DNA from: Burkholderiaceae bacterium
Lineage (GTDB): Bacteria; Pseudomonadota; Gammaproteobacteria; Burkholderiales; Burkholderiaceae_C
DNA: 64,000 nucleotides
Direction: 5' to 3'
Assembly: GCA_024710165.1 (NCBI GenBank)
Contig: JANJVG010000024.1
Location: 1-64,000, forward strand
Notes under the pieces: generated by a model
Database searches by the model: none
What the model saw: the letters and a program-made list of their open reading frames with translations, nothing else
Told to the model about the DNA's origin: nothing
Program-made: the position numbers and the translations under genes
Shown: positions 1-10,353 of the stretch, in pieces
Layout: each line of letters begins with the position of its first letter
Numbering within the stretch: the first letter of the stretch is position 1

Positions 1-401
1 TGCACCGGACGCGGGCGGCCTTCGGCGTCGATGGCCACATAGGTCAGCAGCGCCTCGGTCACCTTCACGTAGCGGCCCTGCTCGGTGAAGCGCTCGGCAA
101 ACACTTCCACATCCACGGTGATCGAGGTGCGGCCGATGCGCTTGACGCTGGAGAAGAACGAGAGAATGTCGCCCACGCGCACGGGGTGCTTGAAGATGAA
201 CTCGTTCACTGCCACGGTGGCCATGCGGCCCTGCACGTAGCGTGCAGGCAGCACCGAGCCGGCCAGATCGACCTGGGCCATGACCCAGCCGCCAAAGATG
301 TCGCCGTTGCCGTTGGTGTCCGCCGGCATGGGGATGACCTTGAGCACCAGTTCTTTGTCAGCGGGTAATGGGGCGGCGGGGCGGTTGGAATGCTGGGACA
401 T
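1..401 (-). CDS. acyl-CoA thioesterase (hotdog fold, YciA-like), 3' end outside window
   Basis: Reverse-strand translation MSQHSNRPAAPLPADKELVLKVIPMPADTNGNGDIFGGWVMAQVDLAGSVLPARYVQGRMATVAVNEF... has the hotdog thioesterase NGDIFGGW motif. Confidence 0.9.
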   Translation of the reverse strand, partial: MSQHSNRPAAPLPADKELVLKVIPMPADTNGNGDIFGGWVMAQVDLAGSVLPARYVQGRMATVAVNEFIFKHPVRVGDILSFFSSVKRIGRTSITVDVEVFAERFTEQGRYVKVTEALLTYVAIDAEGRPRPV

Positions 402-442
402 GGGCACAATCTCTGTCTTGGTAACTCCCTGCATTCTCACCC

Positions 443-2284
443 ATGCGCCGCCACGGCGAATCTGCCCCCCCCAATCTCCCCGGCGCCCCTGCACGCGCCC
501 ACTCTGACTGGGCCACGCTCGGCCGCCTGCTGCCGTACCTCTGGCAATACAAATGGCGCGTCATCGCGGCCATCGTCTTCATGGTGGGTGCCAAGCTGGC
601 CAATGTGGGCGTGCCCCTGCTGCTCAAGCAACTGGTGGACACCATGAACCTGCCGCCCGGCGATGCCACCGCGCTGCTGGTGGTGCCCGTCGGCCTGCTG
701 CTGGCCTACGGCGCGCTTCGCCTGTCCACCTCGCTGTTCACCGAGCTGCGCGAGCTGGTGTTTGCGAAGGCCACGCAGGGGGCGGCGCGCAGCATTGCGC
801 TACAGACTTTTCAGCACCTGCACGCACTCAGCCTGCGCTTTCACCTCGAGCGCCAGACCGGTGGCATGACGCGCGACATCGAGCGCGGGGTGCGCGGCAT
901 CGAGTCGCTGATCTCGTTCTCGCTGTTCAACGTGTTTGCCACGCTGATCGAGGTGGTGCTGGTGCTGACAGTGCTGGCCGTCAAGTTCGACGCCTGGTTT
1001 GCCTGGATCACGCTCACGGCCCTGGTGCTGTACATCACTTACACCGTGCTGGTGACCGAATGGCGCACCAAGTTCCGCCGCGAGGCCAACGAGTTCGACT
1101 CGGCGGCGCACACCAAGGCGGTGGACTCGCTGCTCAACTACGAAACTGTCAAGTACTTCAACAACGAGCAGTTCGAGGCGCAGCGCTACGACGAGAGCCT
1201 GGAGCGCCTGCGCCTTGCACGCCTCAAGAGCCAGACCACGCTGTCGATGCTCAACACCGGGCAGCAGCTCATCATTGCCACCGGGCTGGTGGCCATGCTC
1301 TGGCGTGCCACGCAGGGTGTGGTCGATGGCCGCATGACGCTGGGCGACCTGGTCATGGTCAACGCCTTCATGATCCAGCTCTACATTCCGCTCAACTTTC
1401 TCGGCGTGATCTACCGCGAGATCAAACAGAGCCTGACCGACCTGGACAAGATGTTCACCCTCATGGACCGTGAGCGCGAGGTGGCCGATGCGCCCGGTGC
1501 GCAGCCACTGGCCGGGCTCGACCAGCCCACGGTGCTTTTCGAGGACGTGCATTTCGCCTATGAGACCCGAACGGACAAGGGCGGTGGCCGTCCCATCCTG
1601 CAGGGCGTGAGCTTCGAGATCCCGGCGGGCAAGACGGTGGCCGTGGTCGGCCCCTCGGGCGCGGGCAAGTCCACGCTGGCACGGCTGCTGTTCCGCTTCT
1701 ACGACATCCAGCAAGGCCGCATCACCATCGCCGGGCAGGAAATTCGCGCGGTCACGCAGGCCAGCGTGCGCCAGGCGATCGGCATTGTTCCGCAGGACAC
1801 TGTGCTGTTCAACGACACCGTGGCCTACAACATCGCCTACGGCCGCCCCGGCGCCACGCAGAGCGAAGTGGAGCAGGCTGCGCGCGCGGCGCGCATCCAC
1901 GACTTCATCGCATCCACCCCCAAAGGCTACGCCACCATGGTGGGCGAGCGCGGGCTCAAGCTCTCGGGCGGTGAAAAACAGCGCGTGGCCATTGCGCGCA
2001 CGCTGCTCAAGAACCCGCCGGTGCTGGTGTTTGATGAAGCCACCTCGGCCCTGGACTCGGCCAACGAGCGCGCCATCCAGGCCGAGCTGCGCCAGGTGGC
2101 GCAGGGCAAGACCACGCTGGTGATCGCGCACCGCCTCTCCACCGTGGTCGATGCGCACGAGATCCTGGTCATGGACGCGGGCCGCATCGTCGAGCGCGGC
2201 ACGCACGCCGCATTGCTTGCGGCGGGCGGGCGCTATGCGCGCATGTGGGCACTGCAGCAGTCCGGCGAGGTGCTGGAAGATTGA
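443..2284 (+). CDS. ABC transporter ATP-binding/permease, ATM1/heavy-metal exporter type
   Basis: 613 aa; N-terminal TM domain, Walker [10 protein letters not shown], signature LSGGEKQR, Walker [13 protein letters not shown]. Confidence 0.93.
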   Translation: MRRHGESAPPNLPGAPARAHSDWATLGRLLPYLWQYKWRVIAAIVFMVGAKLANVGVPLLLKQLVDTMNLPPGDATALLVVPVGLLLAYGALRLSTSLFTELRELVFAKATQGAARSIALQTFQHLHALSLRFHLERQTGGMTRDIERGVRGIESLISFSLFNVFATLIEVVLVLTVLAVKFDAWFAWITLTALVLYITYTVLVTEWRTKFRREANEFDSAAHTKAVDSLLNYETVKYFNNEQFEAQRYDESLERLRLARLKSQTTLSMLNTGQQLIIATGLVAMLWRATQGVVDGRMTLGDLVMVNAFMIQLYIPLNFLGVIYREIKQSLTDLDKMFTLMDREREVADAPGAQPLAGLDQPTVLFEDVHFAYETRTDKGGGRPILQGVSFEIPAGKTVAVVGPSGAGKSTLARLLFRFYDIQQGRITIAGQEIRAVTQASVRQAIGIVPQDTVLFNDTVAYNIAYGRPGATQSEVEQAARAARIHDFIASTPKGYATMVGERGLKLSGGEKQRVAIARTLLKNPPVLVFDEATSALDSANERAIQAELRQVAQGKTTLVIAHRLSTVVDAHEILVMDAGRIVERGTHAALLAAGGRYARMWALQQSGEVLED

Positions 2285-2342
2285 GATATTTTTGGCCTCA
2301 AGCGCCCACTGGATAAGCGTCATTAGCTACTAAAGTAGCAGC
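2285..2342 (-). repeat. dispersed double-hairpin palindromic repeat, copy A
   Basis: Reverse complement gctactttagtagctaatgacgcttatccagtgggcgcttgaggccaaaaatatc matches the other copies (AATAGCTnnnnGCGCTT..AAGCGCTAGAGGCCAAAAAT). Confidence 0.75.
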
Positions 2343-2345
2343 AAA

Positions 2346-2370
2346 AAAAGCCCCGCATTGCGGGGCTTTT
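2346..2370. terminator. bidirectional intrinsic terminator
   Basis: aaaagccccgca-t-tgcggggctttt perfect hairpin flanked by A and T tracts, between convergent genes. Confidence 0.9.
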
Positions 2371-2391
2371 GACTGGGGTGCTGTCGCTGGC

Positions 2392-3429
2392 TCAGGGCTT
2401 GCGCGCGGCAATCGACTTCTCCGCCTGGTTCACCAGATCGGCGCCGATCTGCCCCTTCCACTTGGCGTACACCGGGCGCGTGGCCTTGACGAATTCTTCG
2501 CGCTCCGCGGGGCTGAGCTGGGTGACGGTCACGCCCAACCCTTCGATCTGCTTGATCAAGGGCTTGTCGGCCTCAATGACGCCTTTGCGGGCAATGGCGA
2601 TCTGTTCCTTGCCGGCGTCCACGGCGGCCTGCTTGACGATCTCGCGATCGGCCGGGGTCCAGCTGTTCCAGATTTCCTTGTTCACCACGAACACCAGCGG
2701 GTCGTTCACGTAGCCCCACAGCGTCAGGTGCTTCTGCGCCACGGTATGCAGCTTGGCGGCGGTGAAGATGGCCAGCGGGTTTTCCTGGCCGTCGACGGCG
2801 CCGCTGGCGAAGGCGGGTTGCGCGTCGGCCCAGCTCATCTGCGTCGGGTTGGCGCCCAGTGCGGTGAAGGTGTCGAGAAACAGGGGCGAGCCGACCACGC
2901 GGATCTTCAGGCCCTTGAGGTCAGCCGGGCTCTTGATCTGCTTCTTGGAGTTGGAGATCTCGCGGTAGCCGTTCTCGCCCCAGGCCAGAGGCACCACGCC
3001 GGCCTTGTCCAGCGTCTGGAAGATGCTCTTGCCCACCTCGCCCTGGGTCAAAGCGTCCACGGCTGCGTAGTCTGGAAACAGAAACGGCAACGAGAACAGG
3101 TTGAGCTGCTTGACCTGGGGCGACCAGTTGATGGTCGAGCCAATGGCCATGTCGATCACGCCCTGGCGCAGCGCGGAGAATTCGCGCGTCTGGTCGCCCT
3201 GGATCAGCGAGACGCCGGGGTAGAGCTTGATGTTGATGCGGCCCTGCGTGCGCTCGCGCACCTTGTTGGCCCACAGTTCACCGCCCTTGCCCCAGGGGAA
3301 GGCCGGGCCCAGCACAAGCGACATGCGGTATTCGCTCTTGTACGCCGTCTGTGCCAGGGCGCCAGGTGCGGTAAAGGCCAGGGCTGCGGCGGCGGCCACA
3401 GCGGAAGTCAGGAAGGTACGCAGTTTCAT
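2392..3429 (-). CDS. dctP: TRAP transporter substrate-binding protein (DctP family)
   Basis: 345 aa, signal peptide MKLRTFLTSAVAAAAALAFTAPGALAQ, DctP-family sequence; adjacent to DctM/DctQ. Confidence 0.9.
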   Translation of the reverse strand: MKLRTFLTSAVAAAAALAFTAPGALAQTAYKSEYRMSLVLGPAFPWGKGGELWANKVRERTQGRINIKLYPGVSLIQGDQTREFSALRQGVIDMAIGSTINWSPQVKQLNLFSLPFLFPDYAAVDALTQGEVGKSIFQTLDKAGVVPLAWGENGYREISNSKKQIKSPADLKGLKIRVVGSPLFLDTFTALGANPTQMSWADAQPAFASGAVDGQENPLAIFTAAKLHTVAQKHLTLWGYVNDPLVFVVNKEIWNSWTPADREIVKQAAVDAGKEQIAIARKGVIEADKPLIKQIEGLGVTVTQLSPAEREEFVKATRPVYAKWKGQIGADLVNQAEKSIAARKP

Positions 3430-3476
3430 CGGTCAGTCTCCTTGGAAAAAATCGGTCGAATACAGGGTGTCCGGCA

Positions 3477-4775
3477 TCAGTAGCCCAGCTTGGCGGGCAG
3501 CCACAGTGCCAGCTGCGGGAAGGCAATCACGAGCACCATCACGAGGAACATGGCCAGCAGCATCGGGCCGACCCAGCGCACGGTGGACTCCATGCGCACA
3601 CCGGCGATGCGGCAGGACACCATCAGGTTCACGGCCAGCGGCGGCGTGAACTGGCCCAGTGCCACCTTGAGCGTCAGGATGACGCCGAACCACACCGGGT
3701 CCCACTGGTAGTGGTTCATGATGGGCAGCAGCAGTGGCACGAAGATCAGGAAGATGGAAATGCCGTCGAGAAACATGCCCACGGTGATGAGCAGCACGAT
3801 GAGCAGCGCGAGCACGCCGTATTCGCCCAGGCCCGAGTTCACGATGGCGTTGGCCACCGGGTCGATCACGCCCAGGGTGGAAAGCGAGTAGGCAAAAATG
3901 CCTGCGAGCGACACCACCAGCAGGATCACGGCCGAGAGCTCGCCCGATTCGCGCAGGATGGGGAACAGGTCGCGCACCGAGATCGTGCGGTGGATCACCA
4001 TGCCCACGAACAGGCCGTAGAAAACGGCGACCACGGCCGCTTCGGTGGGCGTGAACCAGCCCGCGCGCATGCCGCCCAGGATCAGCACGGGCGCGGCCAG
4101 GCCCCACAGCGCCTCGCGCAGGCTCTTCCAGAATGGTGGGCGCGGCATGCTGGCTTCGAGCTGGCCCATGTTGTGGTGCCGCGCCATCCACACCGCCGGC
4201 ACGATCAGCGCCACGCCGGCCAGCAGCCCTGGCACCATGCCGGCGGCGAAAAGCGCGGGCACCGAGGCGCCCGGCACCAGCACCGAGTAGATGATGAAGG
4301 CCACCGAGGGCGGGATCAGGATGTCGGTGGCCGCCGCCGCCCCCACCACGCTGGCGGAGAAGCTGCCGGGGTAGCCGGCGCGCGACATGGCGGCGATCAT
4401 CACGCCGCCCACCGCGGCCGCGTTGGCCGGGCCCGAGCCCGAGATGCCGCCCAGGAACATGGCCACGGCAATAGCCACCAGCGGCAGCATGCCCGGGCCG
4501 CGACCGACCATGGCCACGGCAAAGTTCACCAGGCGCAGTGCCACGCCCGAGCGATCGAAGATCGAGCCGACCAGCACGAACATCGGAATGGCCAGCAGCG
4601 GGTATTTGCCCAGGCCGGCATAGAAGTTCTGCGGCACGGCGAGCAGGCCGAACCACTGGCTGTCGGCATTGGCCAGCGCGATGGCGGTGGCGCCCGCCAG
4701 ACCCAGGGCCGCGCCGATGGGCACGCCCAGGAACATCAGCCCCAGGAAGGCGACGAACAGCAGGGTGGCAATCAT
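3477..4775 (-). CDS. dctM: TRAP transporter large permease (DctM)
   Basis: 432 aa highly hydrophobic; FLGVPIGAALG, GPANAAAVGGVMIAAM, DctM motifs. Confidence 0.92.
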   Translation of the reverse strand: MIATLLFVAFLGLMFLGVPIGAALGLAGATAIALANADSQWFGLLAVPQNFYAGLGKYPLLAIPMFVLVGSIFDRSGVALRLVNFAVAMVGRGPGMLPLVAIAVAMFLGGISGSGPANAAAVGGVMIAAMSRAGYPGSFSASVVGAAAATDILIPPSVAFIIYSVLVPGASVPALFAAGMVPGLLAGVALIVPAVWMARHHNMGQLEASMPRPPFWKSLREALWGLAAPVLILGGMRAGWFTPTEAAVVAVFYGLFVGMVIHRTISVRDLFPILRESGELSAVILLVVSLAGIFAYSLSTLGVIDPVANAIVNSGLGEYGVLALLIVLLITVGMFLDGISIFLIFVPLLLPIMNHYQWDPVWFGVILTLKVALGQFTPPLAVNLMVSCRIAGVRMESTVRWVGPMLLAMFLVMVLVIAFPQLALWLPAKLGY

Positions 4776-5332
4776 GGCTGCTGCTCCCCGTCACGGGGGC
4801 TTGGGGCGCCTTCCAGGACTTCCACGTCCGGCGGCACCCGGCTGCGGCGCAGGAACAGGCCGATGGCGCGCCAGGTGATGAGCGCCGAGAACACCGGCAG
4901 CCAGACCGAATACCACCACTGCGGCACGCCGATGCCCGGCGAGGTTTCGCCGAAGCGGTAGTCGTCCCAGACCACGCGCACGCTGAGCACAGCCATGGTG
5001 CCGAACAGCAGCGCCACGAGCAGCGCGCCGAGTTGCGACAGCCGCTGGCGCCGCGCCATGGAGCCGCTCTCGGCAAAGTACTCGATGCGGATGTGGCGGT
5101 CGCGCGCGACGGCGGCCGAGCCGGCCACCATGGCCAGCACGATCATCAGGAAGATGGAGATCTCTTCAGTCCAGGCAAACGACGAGTCGGTGAAGTAGCG
5201 CACCAGCACGTTGGCGAAGGTGATGAGGGCGAGCAGCGCCATCACGATGACGGTAAGCCAGTCCTCGATGCGCAGCGACCGGGGCTCGCTGTCCTGTGCG
5301 TGATCCGGTCCGGAGGTGGGTGGGGTGGACAT
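4772..5332 (-). CDS. dctQ: TRAP transporter small permease (DctQ)
   Basis: Start MSTPPTSGPDHAQDSEPRSLRIEDW; FAWTEEISIFLMI DctQ motif; 4-nt overlap with dctM. Confidence 0.9.
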   Translation of the reverse strand: MSTPPTSGPDHAQDSEPRSLRIEDWLTVIVMALLALITFANVLVRYFTDSSFAWTEEISIFLMIVLAMVAGSAAVARDRHIRIEYFAESGSMARRQRLSQLGALLVALLFGTMAVLSVRVVWDDYRFGETSPGIGVPQWWYSVWLPVFSALITWRAIGLFLRRSRVPPDVEVLEGAPSPRDGEQQP

Positions 5333-5437
5333 GGTGCGGGAGGGTCTGGCGCAGTGCAGCAGAAGAAAGCCAGACATTATGCGACGCGAGGCGGCGCGCC
5401 GGCCACCCTGGGTGGGCTGCGCAGATAATGCAGCCCC

Positions 5438-6388
5438 ATGGAAACCAAGTGGCTCGAAGATTTTGTCAGCCTGGCCGAAACGCGCAGTTTCAGCCGGTCG
5501 GCGCAGTTGCGCCACGTGACGCAGCCGGCGTTCTCGCGCCGCATCCAGGCGCTGGAAGCCTGGGCCGGCACCGATCTGGTGGACCGCAGCTCCTATCCCA
5601 CGCGCCTGACCACGGCCGGCAAGACGCTGTACGACCAGTCGCTGGAAGTGCTGCAGGCTTTGCAAAACACCCGCGCCATGCTGCGTGCGCACGGCACCTC
5701 GAGCCAGGACATGATCGAGTTTGCCGTGCCGCACACGCTGGCCTTCACCTTCTTCCCGACCTGGGTGTCGGGCCTGCGCGCCAGGTTCGGGCCGTTCAAG
5801 AGCCGCCTCATTGCCCTCAATGTGCACGACGCGCTGATGCGGCTGGTGGAGGGTAGCTGCGATCTGCTCATCACCTACCACCACGACTCACAGCCCTTCC
5901 AGATCGACGCCGATCGCTACGAAATGGTCAGCCTGGGCAAGGAGGTGCTCTCGCCCTACAGCAAGCCCGATGCCGATGGGCAGCCCCTGCATTGCCTGCC
6001 GGGCCAGCCGGGCCAGCCCTTGCCCTACCTGGGCTATGCACCGGGCGCCTATCTGGGGCGCGTGACCGAGCTCATCCTCAAGCAGTCGGGCACGCCCATC
6101 CACCTCGATCGCGTGTACGAGACCGATATGGCCGAAGGCCTCAAGGCCATGGCGCTGGAGGGGCAGGGCGTGGCCTTTCTGCCCTACAGTGCAGTCAAGA
6201 AGGATCTGCGCGCCCGCCGCCTGGTGAGTGCTGCGCCGCCGCTTTCGCAAGATCTGCAGATGGTCATGGATGTGCGCGCCTACCGCGAAAAGCCCACGCC
6301 CAAAGACGCGGCCAAGGGCATGGCGCAGGCGCTGTGGGACTACCTGCTGGCGCAGGCGGGCGCCCACCCGGACGCGATGCTGGTCTGA
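5438..6388 (+). CDS. LysR-family transcriptional regulator
   Basis: 316 aa; N-terminal wHTH METKWLEDFVSLAETRSFSRSAQLRHVTQPAFSRRIQALE; divergent from TRAP operon. Confidence 0.93.
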   Translation: METKWLEDFVSLAETRSFSRSAQLRHVTQPAFSRRIQALEAWAGTDLVDRSSYPTRLTTAGKTLYDQSLEVLQALQNTRAMLRAHGTSSQDMIEFAVPHTLAFTFFPTWVSGLRARFGPFKSRLIALNVHDALMRLVEGSCDLLITYHHDSQPFQIDADRYEMVSLGKEVLSPYSKPDADGQPLHCLPGQPGQPLPYLGYAPGAYLGRVTELILKQSGTPIHLDRVYETDMAEGLKAMALEGQGVAFLPYSAVKKDLRARRLVSAAPPLSQDLQMVMDVRAYREKPTPKDAAKGMAQALWDYLLAQAGAHPDAMLV

Positions 6389-6809
6389 GAAGGTGTGAGC
6401 GAACCCGCCATGTCCGATCATTCCGCCAAAGCACATCCGTTTGTCGTTCCAAATGCGCGCCATAGCACGCGCTTGTGGCTTGCTTTGCGCCTCGATCGAC
6501 CGCGTTTTTGCGGCCTGCTCTGGCACGCCGGATTCATTCACACCTTCTGAGCACCGGGCTGTTGGCCCGCGCACAGTCCGGGAATACCCGCAACAAACAG
6601 CGCATGAAAGCCCTGTTTCGGCAGCGCATCTGCCGGTATGCTTTTTGCTCAGGGGTTTGTGGTGCCCAGCCGCCGACCTGTTGCATTGCGGAGCCCGGCG
6701 CGCACGCGCTCCACAATGCGCATTGCATGGGGATTCCGCCCGGCCTCAGCGCCGGGTGCACGATTTCCTGGAATGCACTTTTTTCTGGTTCACCCACAAG
6801 GAGATAAGT

Positions 6810-7709
6810 ATGAAAAAACATTTGCTGGCAGCCGCCATTACCCTTCTGGCCGCAAGCAGCGCCATGGCGCAGGCCGGTGACACCCTGGCCAAGATCAAAT
6901 CCACGGGCAGCATCACCCTGGGCGTGCGCGAGTCCTCGGGCCTGTCCTACACCCTGGGCGGCGGCAAATACGTGGGCTTCCACACCGAGATGGCCGAGGT
7001 CATCATTGCCGACCTGCAAAAGCAGCTCGGTCTGGCCAAGCTGGAAACCAAATACCAGCCCGTCACCTCGCAAAACCGCATTCCGCTGGTGACCAACGGC
7101 ACCGTAGACCTGGAATGCGGCTCCACCACCAACAACGCCGCGCGCCAGAAGGACGTGGCCTTTGCCGTGACCACCTACGTGGAAGAAGTGCGCATGGTTG
7201 TCAAGGCCAATTCGGGCATCGCCTCGATCAAGGACCTGAACGGCAAGAGCGTGGCCACCACCACGGGCACCACCTCGGTGCAGACCCTGCGCAAGAACGA
7301 GCGCGCCGGTGGCATCGACTTCAAGGAAGTCTATGGCAAGGACCACGCCGACAGCTTCCTGCTGCTGGAAACCGGCCGTGCCGACGCCTTCGTGATGGAC
7401 GGGTCCATCCTGGCCGCCAACATCTCCAAGTCCAAGAACCCGTCAGACTTCAAGATCGTCGGCGAAGTGCTGAACGTGGAGCCCATCGCCTGCATGCTGC
7501 GCAAGGACGACCCGGCCTTCAAGAAGGCGGTGGACGATTCCATCAAGCGCCAGATTGCCGACGGTTCGCTGGCCAAGCTGTACGACAAGTGGTTCATGCA
7601 GCCTGTGCCGCCGACCAACACCAAGATTGGTCTGCCGCTGTCGGAAGCCACCAAGGCTGCGTGGGCCAACCCCAACGACAAGCCCATGGAAGACTACGCC
7701 AAGAAGTAA
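6810..7709 (+). CDS. gltI: glutamate/aspartate ABC transporter substrate-binding protein
   Basis: RBS gagataag then MKKHLLAAAITLLAASSAMAQAGDTLAKIKSTGSITLGVRESSGLSYTLG; SBP_bac_3 family; followed by gltJKL. Confidence 0.92.
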   Translation: MKKHLLAAAITLLAASSAMAQAGDTLAKIKSTGSITLGVRESSGLSYTLGGGKYVGFHTEMAEVIIADLQKQLGLAKLETKYQPVTSQNRIPLVTNGTVDLECGSTTNNAARQKDVAFAVTTYVEEVRMVVKANSGIASIKDLNGKSVATTTGTTSVQTLRKNERAGGIDFKEVYGKDHADSFLLLETGRADAFVMDGSILAANISKSKNPSDFKIVGEVLNVEPIACMLRKDDPAFKKAVDDSIKRQIADGSLAKLYDKWFMQPVPPTNTKIGLPLSEATKAAWANPNDKPMEDYAKK

Positions 7710-7723
7710 TTGCGCACCAGGCC

Positions 7724-7758
7724 GCCCCTTCAAGCCGCGGGTTTGAAGGGGCTTTTTT
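7724..7758 (+). terminator. intrinsic terminator/attenuator inside the glt operon
   Basis: gccccttcaa..ttgaaggggc stem followed by TTTTTT, between gltI and gltJ. Confidence 0.8.
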
Positions 7759-7812
7759 GTTGGGCGCCAGTGGCGGCGCCCGACACCCTCCGTTTGAAGA
7801 AGGAGCGATCCT

Positions 7813-8568
7813 ATGAGCTGGGATTGGCAGGTGTTCTGCGAAGACACCATAGAGCGGCAGGTGGTGCAGGGCTGCTTTGGCAAGGGCGGTGACATCACCT
7901 ATCTGGACTGGATGCTGTCGGCCTGGGGCTGGACGGTGTCGGTATCGGTGCTGGCACTGTTGCTGGCGCTGGTGTTGGGGTCGTTCATCGGCACGCTGCG
8001 CACCCTGCAGGACCGGCCGGGCATCGTGCGCCTGGGCAACGCCTGGGTGGAACTGTTTCGCAACATCCCGTTGCTGGTGCAGATTTTTCTGTGGTACCAC
8101 GTGGTGCCCACGCTGTTCCCGGTGATGCAGGGCGTGTCCGGCTTCGTGCTGGTGGTGCTGGCGCTGGGCTTCTTTACCTCGGCACGTATTGCCGAGCAGG
8201 TGCGCTCGGGCATCCAGGCCCTGCCGCGTGGGCAGCGCTATGCCGGCCTGGCCATGGGGTTCACCACGTTTCAGACCTACCGCTATGTGCTGCTGCCCAT
8301 GGCGTTTCGCATCATCATCCCGCCGCTGACCAGCGAGACGATGAACATCTTCAAGAACTCGTCCGTGGCTTTTGCCGTATCGGTGGCCGAGCTGACCATG
8401 TTCGCCATGCAGGCACAGGAAGAAACCTCGCGCGGCATCGAGGTTTACCTGGCCGTCACGGGGCTGTACATCGTGTCGGCCTTTGCCATCAACCGCGTCA
8501 TGGCATTCGTCGAGAAGCGCTCGCGCGTGCCCGGCCTGATCGTGGCCGGCGGATCGGGAGGCCACTGA
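7813..8568 (+). CDS. gltJ: amino acid ABC transporter permease GltJ
   Basis: 251 aa; TM protein, permease EAA-like ARIAEQVRSGIQALPRGQRYAGLAMG. Confidence 0.92.
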   Translation: MSWDWQVFCEDTIERQVVQGCFGKGGDITYLDWMLSAWGWTVSVSVLALLLALVLGSFIGTLRTLQDRPGIVRLGNAWVELFRNIPLLVQIFLWYHVVPTLFPVMQGVSGFVLVVLALGFFTSARIAEQVRSGIQALPRGQRYAGLAMGFTTFQTYRYVLLPMAFRIIIPPLTSETMNIFKNSSVAFAVSVAELTMFAMQAQEETSRGIEVYLAVTGLYIVSAFAINRVMAFVEKRSRVPGLIVAGGSGGH

Positions 8569-8569
8569 A

Positions 8570-9241
8570 ATGAACCTCGCCATCGACTTCTCCTTCTACA
8601 ACTGGGACCTGATCAGCAACTTCGTGCTCAAGGGGCTGTACTTCAGCCTCATGCTCACGGTGGTGGCCACGATCGGTGGCGTGCTCCTGGGCACGTTGCT
8701 GGCGCTCATGCGCCTGTCGGGCCGCAAATGGCTGGTGGTGCCCGCCACCATCTATGTCAACGGCATGCGCAGCATTCCGCTGGTGATGGTGATCCTGTGG
8801 TTTTTCCTGCTGGTGCCCGCCATCATCGGGCGGCCCATTGGCGCCGAGATGTCGGCCGTCATCACCTTCATTGCCTTCGAGGCGGCGTATTTCAGCGAGA
8901 TCATGCGCGCGGGCATCCAGTCCATTCCGCGCGGCCAGGTGTTCGCGGGCCAGGCCTTGGGCATGACCTACAGCCAGAACATGAAGCTGGTGGTCCTTCC
9001 GCAGGCCTTCCGCAACATGCTGCCGGTGCTGCTCACGCAGACCATCATCCTGTTCCAGGACACCTCGCTGGTCTATGCCATCGGCGCCTACGACATGCTC
9101 AAGGGCTTCGAGGTGGCAGGCAAGAACTTCGGGCGCCCCATCGAAGCCTATCTGGCGGCGGCGGTTCTGTATTTCGTGATGTGCTATGCGCTCTCGTGGA
9201 TGGTCAAGCGCCTGCACCAGAAGATCGCCATCATCCGCTGA
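8570..9241 (+). CDS. gltK: amino acid ABC transporter permease GltK
   Basis: 223 aa; ...FSEIMRAGIQSIPRGQVFAGQALGMT. Confidence 0.92.
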   Translation: MNLAIDFSFYNWDLISNFVLKGLYFSLMLTVVATIGGVLLGTLLALMRLSGRKWLVVPATIYVNGMRSIPLVMVILWFFLLVPAIIGRPIGAEMSAVITFIAFEAAYFSEIMRAGIQSIPRGQVFAGQALGMTYSQNMKLVVLPQAFRNMLPVLLTQTIILFQDTSLVYAIGAYDMLKGFEVAGKNFGRPIEAYLAAAVLYFVMCYALSWMVKRLHQKIAIIR

Positions 9242-9265
9242 AGCGCAAGAGACAGAGGAACAAAA

Positions 9266-10003
<738 letters not shown>

Positions 10004-10021
10004 GCGTGCAGCTCCCCGGTT

Positions 10022-10045
10022 CAGCGGCGCCCACGGGCGCCGCTG
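10022..10045 (+). other. GC-rich hairpin downstream of gltL
   Basis: cagcggcgcc-cacg-ggcgccgctg 10-bp perfect arms, no T tract. Confidence 0.6.
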
Positions 10046-10130
10046 CTGTGAGCGGCCGGGTTCAGCCGGTAAGATGCGCAAGGCCGGAATCTTCCGGCGT
10101 GGCCCGTACGGGCCCAACGAGAAACCGACA

Positions 10131-10322
10131 ATGAAGCAACCCGTGGTCATTACCGCCGAACTCACGCCCGAAAATGCCCAGGCGCTGGCGCAGTTCATCA
10201 AGCACGTCAGCCACGAGGCCATCCGTGCCTGTGTCCGCGACGATGCAGAAACCTTCCTGGTGCGCGATGCCCTGGATTCGCTGCGCGAAGCGCTCGATCT
10301 GGCGGGATTCGATCCCAAGTAA
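10131..10322 (+). CDS. conserved small hypothetical protein (63 aa)
   Basis: [63 protein letters not shown]; plausible coding ORF immediately upstream of pyrC. Confidence 0.7.
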   Translation: MKQPVVITAELTPENAQALAQFIKHVSHEAIRACVRDDAETFLVRDALDSLREALDLAGFDPK

Positions 10323-10353
10323 GCCGGCGCCCGTGCAGGGGAGTGATGGGACA

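Noticed and set aside
800-2323. 507-aa minus-strand ORF opposite the ABC exporter
   Set aside because: Antisense shadow ORF in GC-rich coding DNA; His/Arg/Ala/Gly-rich translation without recognisable domains, opposite a clear ABC transporter.
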